NCBI GenBank assembly: GCA_023386315.1
Contig: JAEWJZ010000017.1
Location: 169,505 to 233,504, forward strand
DNA from: Bacillota bacterium
GTDB taxonomy: Bacteria; Bacillota; Clostridia; Lachnospirales; Lachnospiraceae
DNA length: 64,000 nt
Direction of reading: 5' to 3'
Part shown: in pieces, positions 1-9,048 of the stretch
Layout: the number at the start of each line of letters is the position of its first letter
Position numbering within the stretch: the stretch's first letter is position 1
Notes under the pieces: generated by a model
The model's database searches: none
The model's input: only the letters and a program-made list of their open reading frames with translations
What the model was told of the DNA's origin: nothing
Program-made: the position numbers and the translations under genes

Positions 1-291
1 AAAGAAATCATGAAGCAGACCTGCTCTTGCTGCTTCTTTATATTCCCAGCCAAATTTTCTGCATATGCAGTAGCTTAGATAGGATACCTTAATGCAATGA
101 GCTTTGCAGGTAGTATCTCCATGCTGCATATAGTTATCCATGGACTGGAATACCTTGTGGTCTAAGATGTCCTTCACACAGGCAAGGTACTCCAAATCCA
201 TATTATAATCTTCACGTTCCACCCAGGAGGTATCTTCTGCCCACTCAAGTGCTCCCTGCTTCTCCTCCGGAGTTAAATACATATTTTTCAT
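1..291 (-). CDS. HD-domain hydrolase, 3' part outside window
   Basis: Reading the minus strand from an ATG at 291 gives 97 codons open to the window edge. An RBS (AAGGAAG) lies 12-14 nt upstream. The protein ends at the window edge in a stretch with the HD-superfamily pattern: a first His near residue 65 and the paired His-Asp at residues 94-95 (GLLHDF). HD proteins of this size are usually metal-dependent phosphohydrolases. The substrate cannot be told, and the C-terminal part is missing. The gene begins 39 nt after the glgA stop on the same strand, so it is probably cotranscribed with glgA. Confidence 0.7.
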   Translation of the reverse strand, partial: MKNMYLTPEEKQGALEWAEDTSWVEREDYNMDLEYLACVKDILDHKVFQSMDNYMQHGDTTCKAHCIKVSYLSYCICRKFGWEYKEAARAGLLHDFF

Positions 292-330
292 GGTTATTCT
301 GTCTCTTCCTTCTTAATAATGTGGACCGGC

Positions 331-1776
331 TTAACAGCCAGTCAGCCAGTCGTAAAGCTCCTGATACTTCATGGCTGAAGTTTTCCAGGAGTAATCCTTC
401 GACATAGCCCGGTCGATGATCTTGTTCCACTCACGTCTCTTGTCGTAATAAATGCGCTGTGCATACCGGACAGCCCCAAGCATCTCATGAGCATTATAGT
501 TAGAGAAGGAAAATCCGGTTCCCTGACTCTCATACTCATTATAGGGCTCTACCGTATCTTTTAAACCTCCGGTTTCCCTGACAATGGGCACAGTGCCGTA
601 TCTCAGCGCCATGAGCTGGCTCAAACCACAGGGTTCAAACAAAGACGGCATCAAAAACGCATCACAGGCAGCGTAAATCTTATGAGACATTGTCTCCGAA
701 TAATAAATATTGGCAGAAACCTTATCCGGATACTTCCATGCATAGTGGCGGAACATATTCTCATACCGCTCTTCTCCGGTACCAAGAATAACCAGCTGGA
801 TATCGTCCTGACACATCTCATCCATCACACACTGGATTAAATCCAGTCCCTTCTGGTCGGTCAGTCTTGAGACGATTCCAATCATAAACTTACTTTCATC
901 CTGCGCCAGTGAAAGTTCTGTCTGAAGCGCAGTTTTATTTCTTTCCTTTTCCTTGCGGAAATTACGCAGATTATAGTTTTGTATAATATACGAATCTGAC
1001 TCAGGATCAAACTCGTCATAATCAATTCCGTTTACAATGCCTCTTAAGCTTCCTTCCCTGGCCCGCATCAGACCGTCAAGGCCTTCTCCATAGAAAGGCA
1101 TCTTTATCTCCTGTGCGTAGGTCTCGCTGACTGTTGTGATGGCATCTGCATATACAATGCCGCCCTTTAATAAATTTCCATCCTTGTAGGCTTCAAGCTT
1201 ATCCGGAGTAAAATAATAATCAGGCAGACAAGTTAACGCCTGTATCGTCTTTACATCCCAGACACCCTGGAACTTTAAATTGTGAATGGTAATCACCGAC
1301 TTCATGTTCCGGAAGAAATCTCCTTCCCTGAACCGGTCTTTTAACAGAACAGGAATCAAACCGGTCTGCCAGTCATGGCAGTGAACCACATCCGGCTGAA
1401 AACCGATTACCGGAAGAGAAGATAAGGCGGCCCGTGAAAAGAAGCAGAACTTTTCTAAATCCTGATACCAGTCTCCATAGGGCTTTGCCCCCTGGTAATA
1501 GCCTTCATTATCAATGAAATAGAAGGTAATTCCGTCCCAGACACACTGAAGAATCCCCACATATCTGCTTTGTCCCAGATAATCCATATAGAAATGATCT
1601 ACATAAGTCATCTGGTTTCTCAAGTCTTCCCTGATACAAAGATATTTGGGAATCATAACTCTCACATCATAATATTCCTGATCGAAGCACTTGGGAAGGG
1701 ATCCCACTACATCTGCGAGACCACCGGTTTTTACAAAAGGTACTGCCTCCGATGCAACGAATAAAATCTTCTTCAT
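331..1776 (-). CDS. glgA: Glycogen synthase (ADP-glucose), GT5
   Basis: The product has 481 residues, the usual length for bacterial GlgA, which transfers glucose from ADP-glucose to the non-reducing end of glycogen. The N-terminus has the family's KTGGLADV ADP-glucose-binding loop near residue 15. The C-terminal half carries the GT-B segment ending in EPCGLSQ, with the catalytic-region Glu. The start is the ATG at 1776, preceded by GGGAGGT; an upstream in-frame ATG (1812) has no RBS and adds a non-conserved extension. No other glg genes are visible. It was identified by motif and overall similarity. Confidence 0.93.
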   Translation of the reverse strand: MKKILFVASEAVPFVKTGGLADVVGSLPKCFDQEYYDVRVMIPKYLCIREDLRNQMTYVDHFYMDYLGQSRYVGILQCVWDGITFYFIDNEGYYQGAKPYGDWYQDLEKFCFFSRAALSSLPVIGFQPDVVHCHDWQTGLIPVLLKDRFREGDFFRNMKSVITIHNLKFQGVWDVKTIQALTCLPDYYFTPDKLEAYKDGNLLKGGIVYADAITTVSETYAQEIKMPFYGEGLDGLMRAREGSLRGIVNGIDYDEFDPESDSYIIQNYNLRNFRKEKERNKTALQTELSLAQDESKFMIGIVSRLTDQKGLDLIQCVMDEMCQDDIQLVILGTGEERYENMFRHYAWKYPDKVSANIYYSETMSHKIYAACDAFLMPSLFEPCGLSQLMALRYGTVPIVRETGGLKDTVEPYNEYESQGTGFSFSNYNAHEMLGAVRYAQRIYYDKRREWNKIIDRAMSKDYSWKTSAMKYQELYDWLTGC

Positions 1777-1851
1777 CCAAAAACCTCCCTTATCCTTTTC
1801 CCTTCCGGGCATTGTCTGTTATGCTATAGTATACTGCATTTTCAGAAAATA

Positions 1852-1867
1852 AGGAAGTATCTTTCCT
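1852..1867 (-). terminator. Weak hairpin terminator after spo0A
   Basis: On the minus strand a 5-bp stem (AGGAA/TTCCT, 6-nt loop) directly follows the spo0A stop region and is followed by a T-rich run (TATTTTC). The stem is short, so termination may be incomplete and spo0A transcripts could read into glgA. Confidence 0.35.
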
Positions 1868-1874
1868 GTAAGTT

Positions 1875-2681
1875 TTATGAAAGTTTTTTGTAATCAAGCC
1901 TTATTTTATCAGCAATGAGTGCGATAAACTCGGAATTGGTGGGTTTTCCTTTGCCTGTACTCACGGTATATCCAAACAGCTCGTTGATGGTATCCATCTT
2001 TCCACGGCTCCAGGCCACCTCAATGGCATGGCGGATGGCACGCTCCACACGGCTGGGTGTGGTCTGATGTTTCTTGGCAATGGAAGGATAAAGGATCTTT
2101 GTGACAGAAGTGAGCATCTCCTGATCCTGAACCGATATCACAATGGCATCTCTTAAATACTGATATCCTTTAATATGTGCAGGAATTCCGATTTCATGAA
2201 GCATCTGGGTTACATCATTTTCTAAATTCTGCTCCATATACTCTGTCTTATTGACATAAGGCTTCACCTTTTTCATTCCCTGAAGACTGGGCGCTTTTGT
2301 CTTTCTCTGCCCTACTCTTCGCACCTTATCGACGATAACTTCCTTGTTAAACGGCTTCATTATGTAATAATTCGCCCCCATTCGGAATGCATCTTCGGTA
2401 ATATTCTCACTGCCTGCGGCTGTTACCATAATAAATGAGGGAATCTTTGTCACAGCACCATTTCCTCTTACCCGCTCCATTACTGTAATTCCGTCCATTC
2501 TCGGCATAATCACATCCAATAAGACAACATCCGGATTTGTTTTGAGGATCATGTTATAGGCGTCTTCGCCGTTATCCGCTCTTCCTACTACATGAAAATC
2601 CTCCTCTCCTTCCAGTATATCATTCAGCAGATTTAAGGTCTGCAGGTTATCATCTGCAATAGCGATACTGATTTCTGACAT
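1875..2681 (-). CDS. spo0A: Sporulation master response regulator Spo0A
   Basis: The product has 268 residues: an N-terminal receiver domain (acidic pair near residues 10-11, phospho-acceptor Asp56 in VVLLDVIMP, Lys in MKPF) and the C-terminal Spo0A DNA-binding domain (about residues 150-268, with the conserved [23 protein letters not shown] recognition helix). When phosphorylated it activates or represses sporulation-entry genes by binding 0A boxes. The ATG at 2681 was chosen because AGGAGGAG lies 9-10 nt upstream; an earlier in-frame ATG at 2708 lacks this. In most relatives spoIVB lies directly upstream. Here an OPT/PqqD pair on the other strand sits between them. Confidence 0.97.
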   Translation of the reverse strand: MSEISIAIADDNLQTLNLLNDILEGEEDFHVVGRADNGEDAYNMILKTNPDVVLLDVIMPRMDGITVMERVRGNGAVTKIPSFIMVTAAGSENITEDAFRMGANYYIMKPFNKEVIVDKVRRVGQRKTKAPSLQGMKKVKPYVNKTEYMEQNLENDVTQMLHEIGIPAHIKGYQYLRDAIVISVQDQEMLTSVTKILYPSIAKKHQTTPSRVERAIRHAIEVAWSRGKMDTINELFGYTVSTGKGKPTNSEFIALIADKIRLDYKKLS

Positions 2682-2733
2682 ATTGATACTCTCCTCCTGA
2701 TTCTTCAAAATAAATGAAAACTAGTGTATAGCC

Positions 2734-2763
2734 ATTATAATCTTGCCCCAGCTCATGCCGCAA
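2734..2763 (-). promoter_or_regulatory. SigA-type promoter of spo0A
   Basis: On the minus strand a TTGCGG -35 (2758-2763) is separated by 18 nt from a perfect TATAAT -10 (2734-2739), about 50 nt upstream of the spo0A start. The position and spacing suit a vegetative promoter. I did not find a convincing sigma-H promoter. Confidence 0.5.
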
Positions 2764-2781
2764 CGTGATTCTATCGCATTA

Positions 2782-2845
2782 TTCGACAAGAAAAACGTTT
2801 GTTTTATCGAATATGGGATTCTGGTCTTACTGTCCCACTGTCGAA
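2782..2845. promoter_or_regulatory. Two 0A boxes upstream of spo0A
   Basis: Perfect 7-nt Spo0A-binding motifs TGTCGAA occur on the minus strand at 2782-2788 and on the plus strand at 2839-2845, both just upstream of the predicted spo0A promoter. A near-match (TATCGAA) lies between them. This matches the autoregulation known in Bacillus and Clostridium. The rest of the gap up to the OPT gene (2846-3155) is AT-rich and shows no gene that I can support. Confidence 0.6.
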
Positions 2846-3155
2846 TGAAGAAAAGGTCCTGTCCGGTCTGAATCCATGTTTCCCCCTTTTTTTTACCGGT
2901 GTTGAAAATTGAAACTACTTGTCGTCAAAAAAAATGTCAATTCCAATGCTGCTATCTATTATACTAACACATAAGGAATGGGATTAAAAGCATTTCATGG
3001 TGTTTTAACCTATTTTTGGCAATGATTATTTAAGCATTATGCTAATATAATTATGACTTAAGTATTTTTTATTATAAAAAAAGTACAATAATACTTGCTC
3101 CTTATTAAAGAAATGGATATAATTGGTACTGAATAAAAAATTAGGGGGAATACAT

Positions 3156-5066
3156 ATGAAAGAACAAAACGAATTTAAACCGTACATACCTGCTGAAAAG
3201 GTCACTCCGGAATTTACTGTTACCTCTATTGTTCTGGGTATCATTCTGGCTGTAGTCTTCGGTGCTGCAAATGCCTATCTCGGGCTTCGCGTCGGTATGA
3301 CCATCTCCGCCTCCATTCCCGCGGCAGTCATCTCCATGGGTGTGATCCGGGTAATCATGAAGAAAAACTCCATTCTGGAAAGCAACATCGTTCAGACGGT
3401 TGGTTCTGCAGGCGAATCCCTGGCTGCAGGAGCTATCTTTACGCTTCCTGCACTTTTTTTATGGGCTGCAGAAGGAAAAATGGAAACACCAGGTATCCTT
3501 GAGATCACCCTCATCTCTCTGATCGGAGGCATCCTCGGTGTTCTTTTCATGGTTCCGCTCAGAAACGCACTGATTGTGAAAGAACACGGAATTCTTCCTT
3601 ATCCGGAAGGAACCGCATGTGCGGAGGTTCTGCTTGCCGGAGAAGAGGGCGGCGCCAATGCGTCTACAGTATTTGCCGGGATGGGATTTGCCGCAGTCTT
3701 TAAGTTTATCATCGATGGCATCAAACTGGTACCAGGCGAAGTATCCTTCCGGGTGAAGGGCTACGCCGGTGAGATCGGAACACAGATTTATCCGGCAGTC
3801 ATGAGCGTGGGATATATCTGCGGACCAAGGATTTCCTCCTATATGTTTGCAGGAGGTATTATCAGCTGGCTGGTGTTCATCCCTGCCATCGTTCTGTTCG
3901 GAGCCGATTTAACCCTGTATCCTGGTTCTGCTCCCATTGGTGAGATGTTTGCAAAGGGAGGTGCCGGAGCAATCTGGGGAACCTACATCCGTTACATCGG
4001 CGCCGGGGCACTTGCTGCAGGAGGTATCATCAGCCTTGTAAAATCTCTGCCGTTAATTATCCGTACCTTCCGGGATGCCGTCAAAGGACTGGGGCAGAAC
4101 AGTGCCGGCAGCGGTCTTCGTACAGAACAGGATTTAAGCTTTCAGGTAATCCTGGGAGGTATCGCACTTCTCACCATTATCGTCTGGCTGGTTCCGGTCA
4201 TTCCGGTGAGCCTTATAGGAGCCGTCATTGTTGTAATCTTCGGATTTTTCTTCGCTACCGTATCTTCCAGAATGGTAGGTCTGGTAGGAAGCAGCAATAA
4301 CCCTGTTTCCGGTATGGCGATTGCGACACTTCTGATTGCAACCATTGCTTTAAAAGCAACCGGAGACAGCGGAATCCATGGAATGAAAGGTGCGATTGCC
4401 ATCGGTTCCATTATCTGTATCGTTGCTGCGATTGCCGGTGATACGTCACAGGATTTAAAAACCGGTTATCTGCTGGGAGCTACACCGAAAAAGCAGCAGA
4501 TCGGTGAGCTGATCGGCGTGGTCGCTGCCGCTTTTGCCATTGGAGGCGTTTTATATCTGTTAAACGCAGCATGGGGCTTTGGTTCTGAGCAGCTGGGCGC
4601 TCCCCAGGCCATGCTGATGAAGATGATTATTGAAGGGGTTATGGATAACAACCTTCCCTGGGCACTGGTATTTATGGGAGTCTTTTTAGCTGCTGCTGTG
4701 GAGATACTTGGAATTCCGGTTCTTCCCTTTGCAATCGGTGTTTATCTTCCCGTTCAGTTAAATGCATGCATCATGGTGGGGGGTCTGGTACGCCTCTACT
4801 TTGACAGAATGAAAAAAGACGATAAAAAGGAAAAAGAGCAGCTGATCAGCGATGGAATGCTTTACTGTTCGGGAATGATTGCCGGAGAAGGTCTGGTAGG
4901 TATCCTGCTGGCGCTTTTAGCAGTATTTGGCCTGGATAAGTCCCTGGATTTATCCTCAAAGCTCAATCTTCCTTCTCCTGTATTGGATTTTGGCAGTCTT
5001 GTTCTGTTTGGGCTTGTGATCTTAAGCCTGCTTAAATTTACAGTCTGGAAGAAAGTGAAAAAATGA
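3156..5066 (+). CDS. OPT-family oligopeptide transporter
   Basis: This 636-residue, highly hydrophobic protein has about 14-16 predicted membrane spans and begins with the OPT-family block NAYLGLRVGMTISASIPAAV near residues 43-62. OPT transporters import small peptides or peptide-like compounds by proton coupling. The ATG at 3156 has AGGGGGA 8 nt upstream; the in-frame TTG at 3123 is less likely. The last codon overlaps the start of the PqqD-like gene (ATGA), so the two are almost certainly cotranslated. The substrate is unknown. Confidence 0.9.
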   Translation: MKEQNEFKPYIPAEKVTPEFTVTSIVLGIILAVVFGAANAYLGLRVGMTISASIPAAVISMGVIRVIMKKNSILESNIVQTVGSAGESLAAGAIFTLPALFLWAAEGKMETPGILEITLISLIGGILGVLFMVPLRNALIVKEHGILPYPEGTACAEVLLAGEEGGANASTVFAGMGFAAVFKFIIDGIKLVPGEVSFRVKGYAGEIGTQIYPAVMSVGYICGPRISSYMFAGGIISWLVFIPAIVLFGADLTLYPGSAPIGEMFAKGGAGAIWGTYIRYIGAGALAAGGIISLVKSLPLIIRTFRDAVKGLGQNSAGSGLRTEQDLSFQVILGGIALLTIIVWLVPVIPVSLIGAVIVVIFGFFFATVSSRMVGLVGSSNNPVSGMAIATLLIATIALKATGDSGIHGMKGAIAIGSIICIVAAIAGDTSQDLKTGYLLGATPKKQQIGELIGVVAAAFAIGGVLYLLNAAWGFGSEQLGAPQAMLMKMIIEGVMDNNLPWALVFMGVFLAAAVEILGIPVLPFAIGVYLPVQLNACIMVGGLVRLYFDRMKKDDKKEKEQLISDGMLYCSGMIAGEGLVGILLALLAVFGLDKSLDLSSKLNLPSPVLDFGSLVLFGLVILSLLKFTVWKKVKK

Positions 5067-5422
5067 GTGACATAAATAAAAAAAGCGGAAACTATCTGGA
5101 TCGGATTCCGGTTCGGGCAGAACATATTCTCTGGACTGTGGAGGAAAGCGGTCTGGTGACACTGGATGTGGAAAACAGTGGAATATTTCACCGTTTTGCC
5201 CAGAGATTTTTTCATAAACCAAGGATCAGCCACATTCATCTGGATCCAATGGGAAGCTTTGTCTGGTGCCTGATTGATGGCAGCAGGGATATCTTAAACC
5301 TTTCCGCTTCCGTAAAGGAACGGTTTGGTGAGGAAGCCTCACCATTATATGAACGTCTCTCCAAGTACTTCCAGGTACTCCACAGCTATGGATTTATCAG
5401 TTTCAGGAAAGAATCTCTGTAA
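5063..5422 (+). CDS. PqqD-like (RRE-fold) protein
   Basis: The 119-residue product resembles the PqqD superfamily: an N-terminal beta segment, then the HLDPMGSFVWCLIDGSRDI block (residues 58-76) and helices ending in FGEEASPLYERLSKYFQVLHSYGFI. PqqD-type domains form a winged-helix-like fold that binds precursor peptides in RiPP pathways. No radical SAM enzyme or precursor peptide is encoded nearby. It overlaps the OPT transporter by 4 nt, so a role with that transporter is inferred but not shown. Confidence 0.75.
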   Translation: MSDINKKSGNYLDRIPVRAEHILWTVEESGLVTLDVENSGIFHRFAQRFFHKPRISHIHLDPMGSFVWCLIDGSRDILNLSASVKERFGEEASPLYERLSKYFQVLHSYGFISFRKESL

Positions 5423-5443
5423 AATCACATATGGAATTGAAAA

Positions 5444-5485
5444 AAAAGGACGGCACCGTAAGGCTACTTACGATTCTGTCCTTTT
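5444..5485. terminator. Bidirectional terminator between pqqD-like and spoIVB
   Basis: AAAAGGAC (5444-5451) pairs with GTCCTTTT (5478-5485), with an inner CGTAAG/CTTACG stem. Runs of A on the left and T on the right make it usable for both convergent transcripts. Confidence 0.8.
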
Positions 5486-5503
5486 CTTTCCTGGCACTTT
5501 CTG

Positions 5504-6778
5504 TCAATGATTGATCATATTTTCTATAAAGATTCCGTAGCCTCTTGTTGAGTCCTGTATAAAAACATGGGTAACAGCTCCTATCAGCTTTCCATCCTGA
5601 ATGATAGGACTTCCGGACATACCCTGAACAATTCCCCCGGTCAGTGCCAGAAGATCGGGGTCCGTGACTTTGATTACCATTCCCTTGCTTTTATGCGTTG
5701 TGGAATAATCTACCCGCTGGATTTCAATTTCGTAATCCCGTACTTTTCCGGATACATCACTTCGTATATAGGCTTTTCCCTTCTTTACATCCTGTCTGTA
5801 ACCGATGGGTATGGCGTCCTGGGCTATGCTCTGCTTAAACCGTTCATTTACCGTACCGAATATTCCTTCTTCAGTATTTTCTTTAATTGCACCCAGATTA
5901 GATCCCGGACCGTAATAAATGATTCCGCTCATCACACCTGGTTTTCCAAATGTCCCCTTTTCAATTCCAAGAATTGCTGTTTCATAGAGAGCTCCTTCTG
6001 TGATCTGAACAACATTTCCGGTATCACTGTCACTGATTCCGTGGCCCAGCGCTCCAAATTGTCCATTCATATCCACATAAGTCATGGTTCCGATTCCCTG
6101 GGTGTCGTCACGAACCCAGACTCCCAGTTTATAGGTTCCGTCCTCCGTTTCTATGGGATTCATCTTAATATCAATGTTTTCCTGGCCTCTTCTCACCTTT
6201 AAAACTGCTTCAGAACCGCCTAGTTTATTCAGCTCATTCATCAGTGTTTCCTTGTCGCTAAGGGCGATTCCATTGATTGATTCCAGATAATCCCCTGACT
6301 GTAAAACACCAAAAGCGGGTTCCACAACCATTCCATCTTTTTTTGTTACATCTCCAGTACCGATTACCATGACTCCGTTTGATTTTAAATAAATTCCCAC
6401 CGGAGTGCCGCATGGAACAGCGTATTTGGTATCTACTACATTTACCTGAATATCTTTTAACTGTATCCAGCCGAACAGCTTTAATCCCAGCTTATAGCTT
6501 CCCAGATTCTTTGAATACAGGGAGAACGGCTGATTCACCTGTAAATGAATCTGATCAGAAGGAATGTTGGAACTATTTTTCAGAACCACTTCCTCGCTGT
6601 CGGAATGCAGCGTCACATCAAAAGGCATGGAGAAATGAAACTGTTCTTCTTCTGCTGCAACGATGTTCAATTTGTCCGGAATCACCCTTTTCATATAGAA
6701 CCAGGTAAAACCGATACAAAAGATCAGGCTGATCCAGAACGCCCTTACAATTAGTTTATGAAATTTCTTTTTTGCCAT
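5504..6778 (-). CDS. spoIVB: SpoIVB serine peptidase (S55) with PDZ domain
   Basis: The 424-residue product has an N-terminal transmembrane anchor (about residues 10-30), a PDZ domain (about 135-205, with the GDYLESINGI carboxylate-binding region) and a C-terminal S55 peptidase domain with the catalytic His in GALGHGISD and Ser390 in GMSGSP. In Bacillus it is made in the forespore and cleaves SpoIVFA to trigger sigma-K activation. The start has AAGGAGGT 8 nt upstream. The length is typical of the family. Confidence 0.95.
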   Translation of the reverse strand: MAKKKFHKLIVRAFWISLIFCIGFTWFYMKRVIPDKLNIVAAEEEQFHFSMPFDVTLHSDSEEVVLKNSSNIPSDQIHLQVNQPFSLYSKNLGSYKLGLKLFGWIQLKDIQVNVVDTKYAVPCGTPVGIYLKSNGVMVIGTGDVTKKDGMVVEPAFGVLQSGDYLESINGIALSDKETLMNELNKLGGSEAVLKVRRGQENIDIKMNPIETEDGTYKLGVWVRDDTQGIGTMTYVDMNGQFGALGHGISDSDTGNVVQITEGALYETAILGIEKGTFGKPGVMSGIIYYGPGSNLGAIKENTEEGIFGTVNERFKQSIAQDAIPIGYRQDVKKGKAYIRSDVSGKVRDYEIEIQRVDYSTTHKSKGMVIKVTDPDLLALTGGIVQGMSGSPIIQDGKLIGAVTHVFIQDSTRGYGIFIENMINH

Positions 6779-6801
6779 CTCACATACCTCCTTAGAAGAA
6801 T

Positions 6802-6827
6802 AAAGGAGACAATTTTTTGACTCCTTT
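6802..6827 (-). terminator. Hairpin between recN and spoIVB
   Basis: On the minus strand AAAGGAG (6821-6827) pairs with CTCCTTT (6802-6808), extended inside by CAA/TTG. It is followed by a short T-rich stretch and then the spoIVB RBS. It may end the long recN operon or fold in the spoIVB leader. Confidence 0.4.
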
Positions 6828-6829
6828 CA

Positions 6830-6858
6830 TAGTATGTGAGAATTCGGTAAAAACACTC
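6830..6858 (-). promoter_or_regulatory. Possible sigma-G promoter of spoIVB
   Basis: The minus strand carries CATACTA (6830-6836), which fits the sigma-G -10 pattern, 17 nt after GAGTG (6854-6858), which is close to a sigma-G -35. spoIVB is a known sigma-G gene in Bacillus. The -35 match is imperfect. Confidence 0.3.
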
Positions 6859-6903
6859 TGTTATATTTTAGTTGAATTCATTTAATTCTGGTGTTTGGAC
6901 CAG

Positions 6904-8574
6904 TTATGACTTTTTTAACTTTTTTTCTGCTGCAAGACGCTTCATCTCTCTGGCATTCTCTCTTACTGCATCCGTAATCTCTGCTCCGCCAAGAAGCCTT
7001 GCAAGTTCTTCCACCATTTCCTCATTATGCAGCGCATGGATTCCTGTGGTGGTTTTTCCAGCTTCTGCCGATTTTTTAATTTCAAAATGAGCATCTGCCA
7101 TGGCCGCAATCTGCGGCAGATGGGTGATGCAGATTACCTGATGATTTTTTGCAATATAGGAAAGTTTCTCTGAAACCTTCTGAGCGGTTCTGCCGCTGAT
7201 GCCGGTATCAATTTCATCAAAAATCAGGGTTGGGATATCATCAGAATCGGCAAGAACGGTTTTGATAGCCAGCATGATTCTTGACATCTCACCCCCCGAA
7301 GCTACGGATTTTAAAGGCTTTAAGGCCTCTCCCGGGTTGGCGGAGATCATAAATTCCGCTTCATCAAAACCATTGCCCGTATAATGATCCAGTCTGCCAA
7401 ATTCCATATCAAAATTTACATCAATAAAATTTAAATCGTGCAGGCCTTCCTTGATTTTTTCAGTAAGTTCCTTTGCTGTTTCTTTTCTCATATGAGATAA
7501 TTGTCCGCATAAACCTTCCAGTTTATCCTCAGTCTTAAGAATCTCTTTTTCTGTCTGCTGTTTTAAACGGTCATAATCTTCCAGCTCACCCAGCCTTATT
7601 TTCTTTTCTTCCAGATTTTTGAAAATCAAATCAGCACCTTTTCCATATTTTGCTTCCAGATTATGGATTAAATCCAGACGCTCTTCTATTTTCTGATAGT
7701 CTTCTTCATCAAAAGACAAATCCTCCAGATAAGAAGCGATCTCATGATTGATATCGCTTAAGATGGAATCCACATCAAAAAGCTGGTCTCTGATGGTCAG
7801 CAGACGTTCATCATAGGCTGCTGCCGATTCCACCTCTTTTAATGCCCGTCCTGTCACATCTGAATTCACCGCGTCATAAGCTACAGACAGACTTTCCATG
7901 ATCTTTTTTCCATGAAGAAACAGACGGTACCTGGAGGAAAGTTCTTCCTCTTCTCCCTCTCTCAGTCCGGCATTCTCAATTTCTTCTATCTCATAACGGA
8001 TAAAATCCATCTCCCGGAGTCTGGTATCCTCATCAAGCTGAAACGACGCCAGGCGGTCCTTCAACCGCACATATTCCTTATAAGTCTCTGCAATATTCAG
8101 TTTTAGCTCATGGGACTTTTTCTCCTGATAACGATCCAGGATCTCAAGATGTACTGACTTGTAAAGTAAAGACTGATGTTCATGCTGTCCATGAATATCG
8201 ATCAGAAGACCGGTGATATCCCGCAGTTTTCCTGCAGTTACAGTTTCATCGTTAATTTTGCTTAAGCTTTTTGACGGCATGATTTTCTTTGAAATGATAA
8301 CGATGCCGTCCTGGTCCGGATATACATCCATTTCTTTTAACAGATGAATCTTGCGCGGATCGCTGACTGTAAAAATCAGCTCTATGTAGGCATACTCCGC
8401 CCCATTTCTGATCATGTCCTTCGGCACCTTGCCTCCTAAGGCAATGGTTACCGAGCCGATGATAATGGATTTTCCGGCACCAGTCTCACCGGTTAAGACA
8501 TTGAGTCCTTCTTTAAACTCCACATCAGCTTTTTCAATTAATGCCAGGTTCTTTACGTGTAATTCTGAAAGCAT
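6904..8574 (-). CDS. recN: DNA repair protein RecN
   Basis: The 556-residue SMC-like ATPase has a Walker A GETGAGKS at residues 29-36, a long central coiled coil, and C-terminal SGGEMSR signature and TLIFDEID Walker B. RecN acts in double-strand break repair by tethering DNA. AAGGAGG precedes the ATG at 8574. It starts 12 nt after the argR stop and is the last gene of the nusB-recN operon, as in many Firmicutes. Confidence 0.97.
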   Translation of the reverse strand: MLSELHVKNLALIEKADVEFKEGLNVLTGETGAGKSIIIGSVTIALGGKVPKDMIRNGAEYAYIELIFTVSDPRKIHLLKEMDVYPDQDGIVIISKKIMPSKSLSKINDETVTAGKLRDITGLLIDIHGQHEHQSLLYKSVHLEILDRYQEKKSHELKLNIAETYKEYVRLKDRLASFQLDEDTRLREMDFIRYEIEEIENAGLREGEEEELSSRYRLFLHGKKIMESLSVAYDAVNSDVTGRALKEVESAAAYDERLLTIRDQLFDVDSILSDINHEIASYLEDLSFDEEDYQKIEERLDLIHNLEAKYGKGADLIFKNLEEKKIRLGELEDYDRLKQQTEKEILKTEDKLEGLCGQLSHMRKETAKELTEKIKEGLHDLNFIDVNFDMEFGRLDHYTGNGFDEAEFMISANPGEALKPLKSVASGGEMSRIMLAIKTVLADSDDIPTLIFDEIDTGISGRTAQKVSEKLSYIAKNHQVICITHLPQIAAMADAHFEIKKSAEAGKTTTGIHALHNEEMVEELARLLGGAEITDAVRENAREMKRLAAEKKLKKS

Positions 8575-8586
8575 GGCTTGCCTCCT

Positions 8587-9036
8587 TTATCCCGTAACGA
8601 GTTTTTTCAGTTTGTCCATCATCAATATGGTATCATCTACTGTCCTGATGGCACACATGATGGTATCGTCTCCTGCAATGCAGCCTACCATTTCACTAAA
8701 ATGAAGGGCGTCAAGGGCTGCAGCTACCGCCATAGCCATTCCGGATACCGTCTTGATTACCAGTATATTCTGTGCCATATCCATGGATAAATAACCGTCT
8801 CTTAAGATCCGTATGTATTTATCGCTGAAAGATCCCTGATTCTGAAGCACCATATAACGCTGTTTTCCGGATTCTGACTGCACTTTCGTCAGCTTCAGCT
8901 CCCTGATATCTCTGGATACGGTCGCCTGCGTTACTGCAAAACCGGCCTGATTTAAATAATCCGCCAGTTCTTCCTGAGTCTCAATCTCATATTTTCCGAT
9001 CAGTTCTACTATTTTACTGTGTCTTTCCAGTTTCAT
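8587..9036 (-). CDS. argR: Arginine repressor ArgR/AhrC
   Basis: The 149-residue product has an N-terminal winged-helix domain (YEIETQEELADYLNQAGF, ATVSRDIRELKLTK near residues 16-51) and a C-terminal arginine-binding oligomerisation domain with GCIAGDDTIM near residues 118-127. It controls arginine synthesis and breakdown genes as a hexamer. AAGGAGGTGA lies upstream of the ATG. Its place between nadK and recN is the usual one in Firmicutes, so it gives no clue to its targets. Confidence 0.96.
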   Translation of the reverse strand: MKLERHSKIVELIGKYEIETQEELADYLNQAGFAVTQATVSRDIRELKLTKVQSESGKQRYMVLQNQGSFSDKYIRILRDGYLSMDMAQNILVIKTVSGMAMAVAAALDALHFSEMVGCIAGDDTIMCAIRTVDDTILMMDKLKKLVTG

Positions 9037-9048
9037 CCTGTCACCTCC

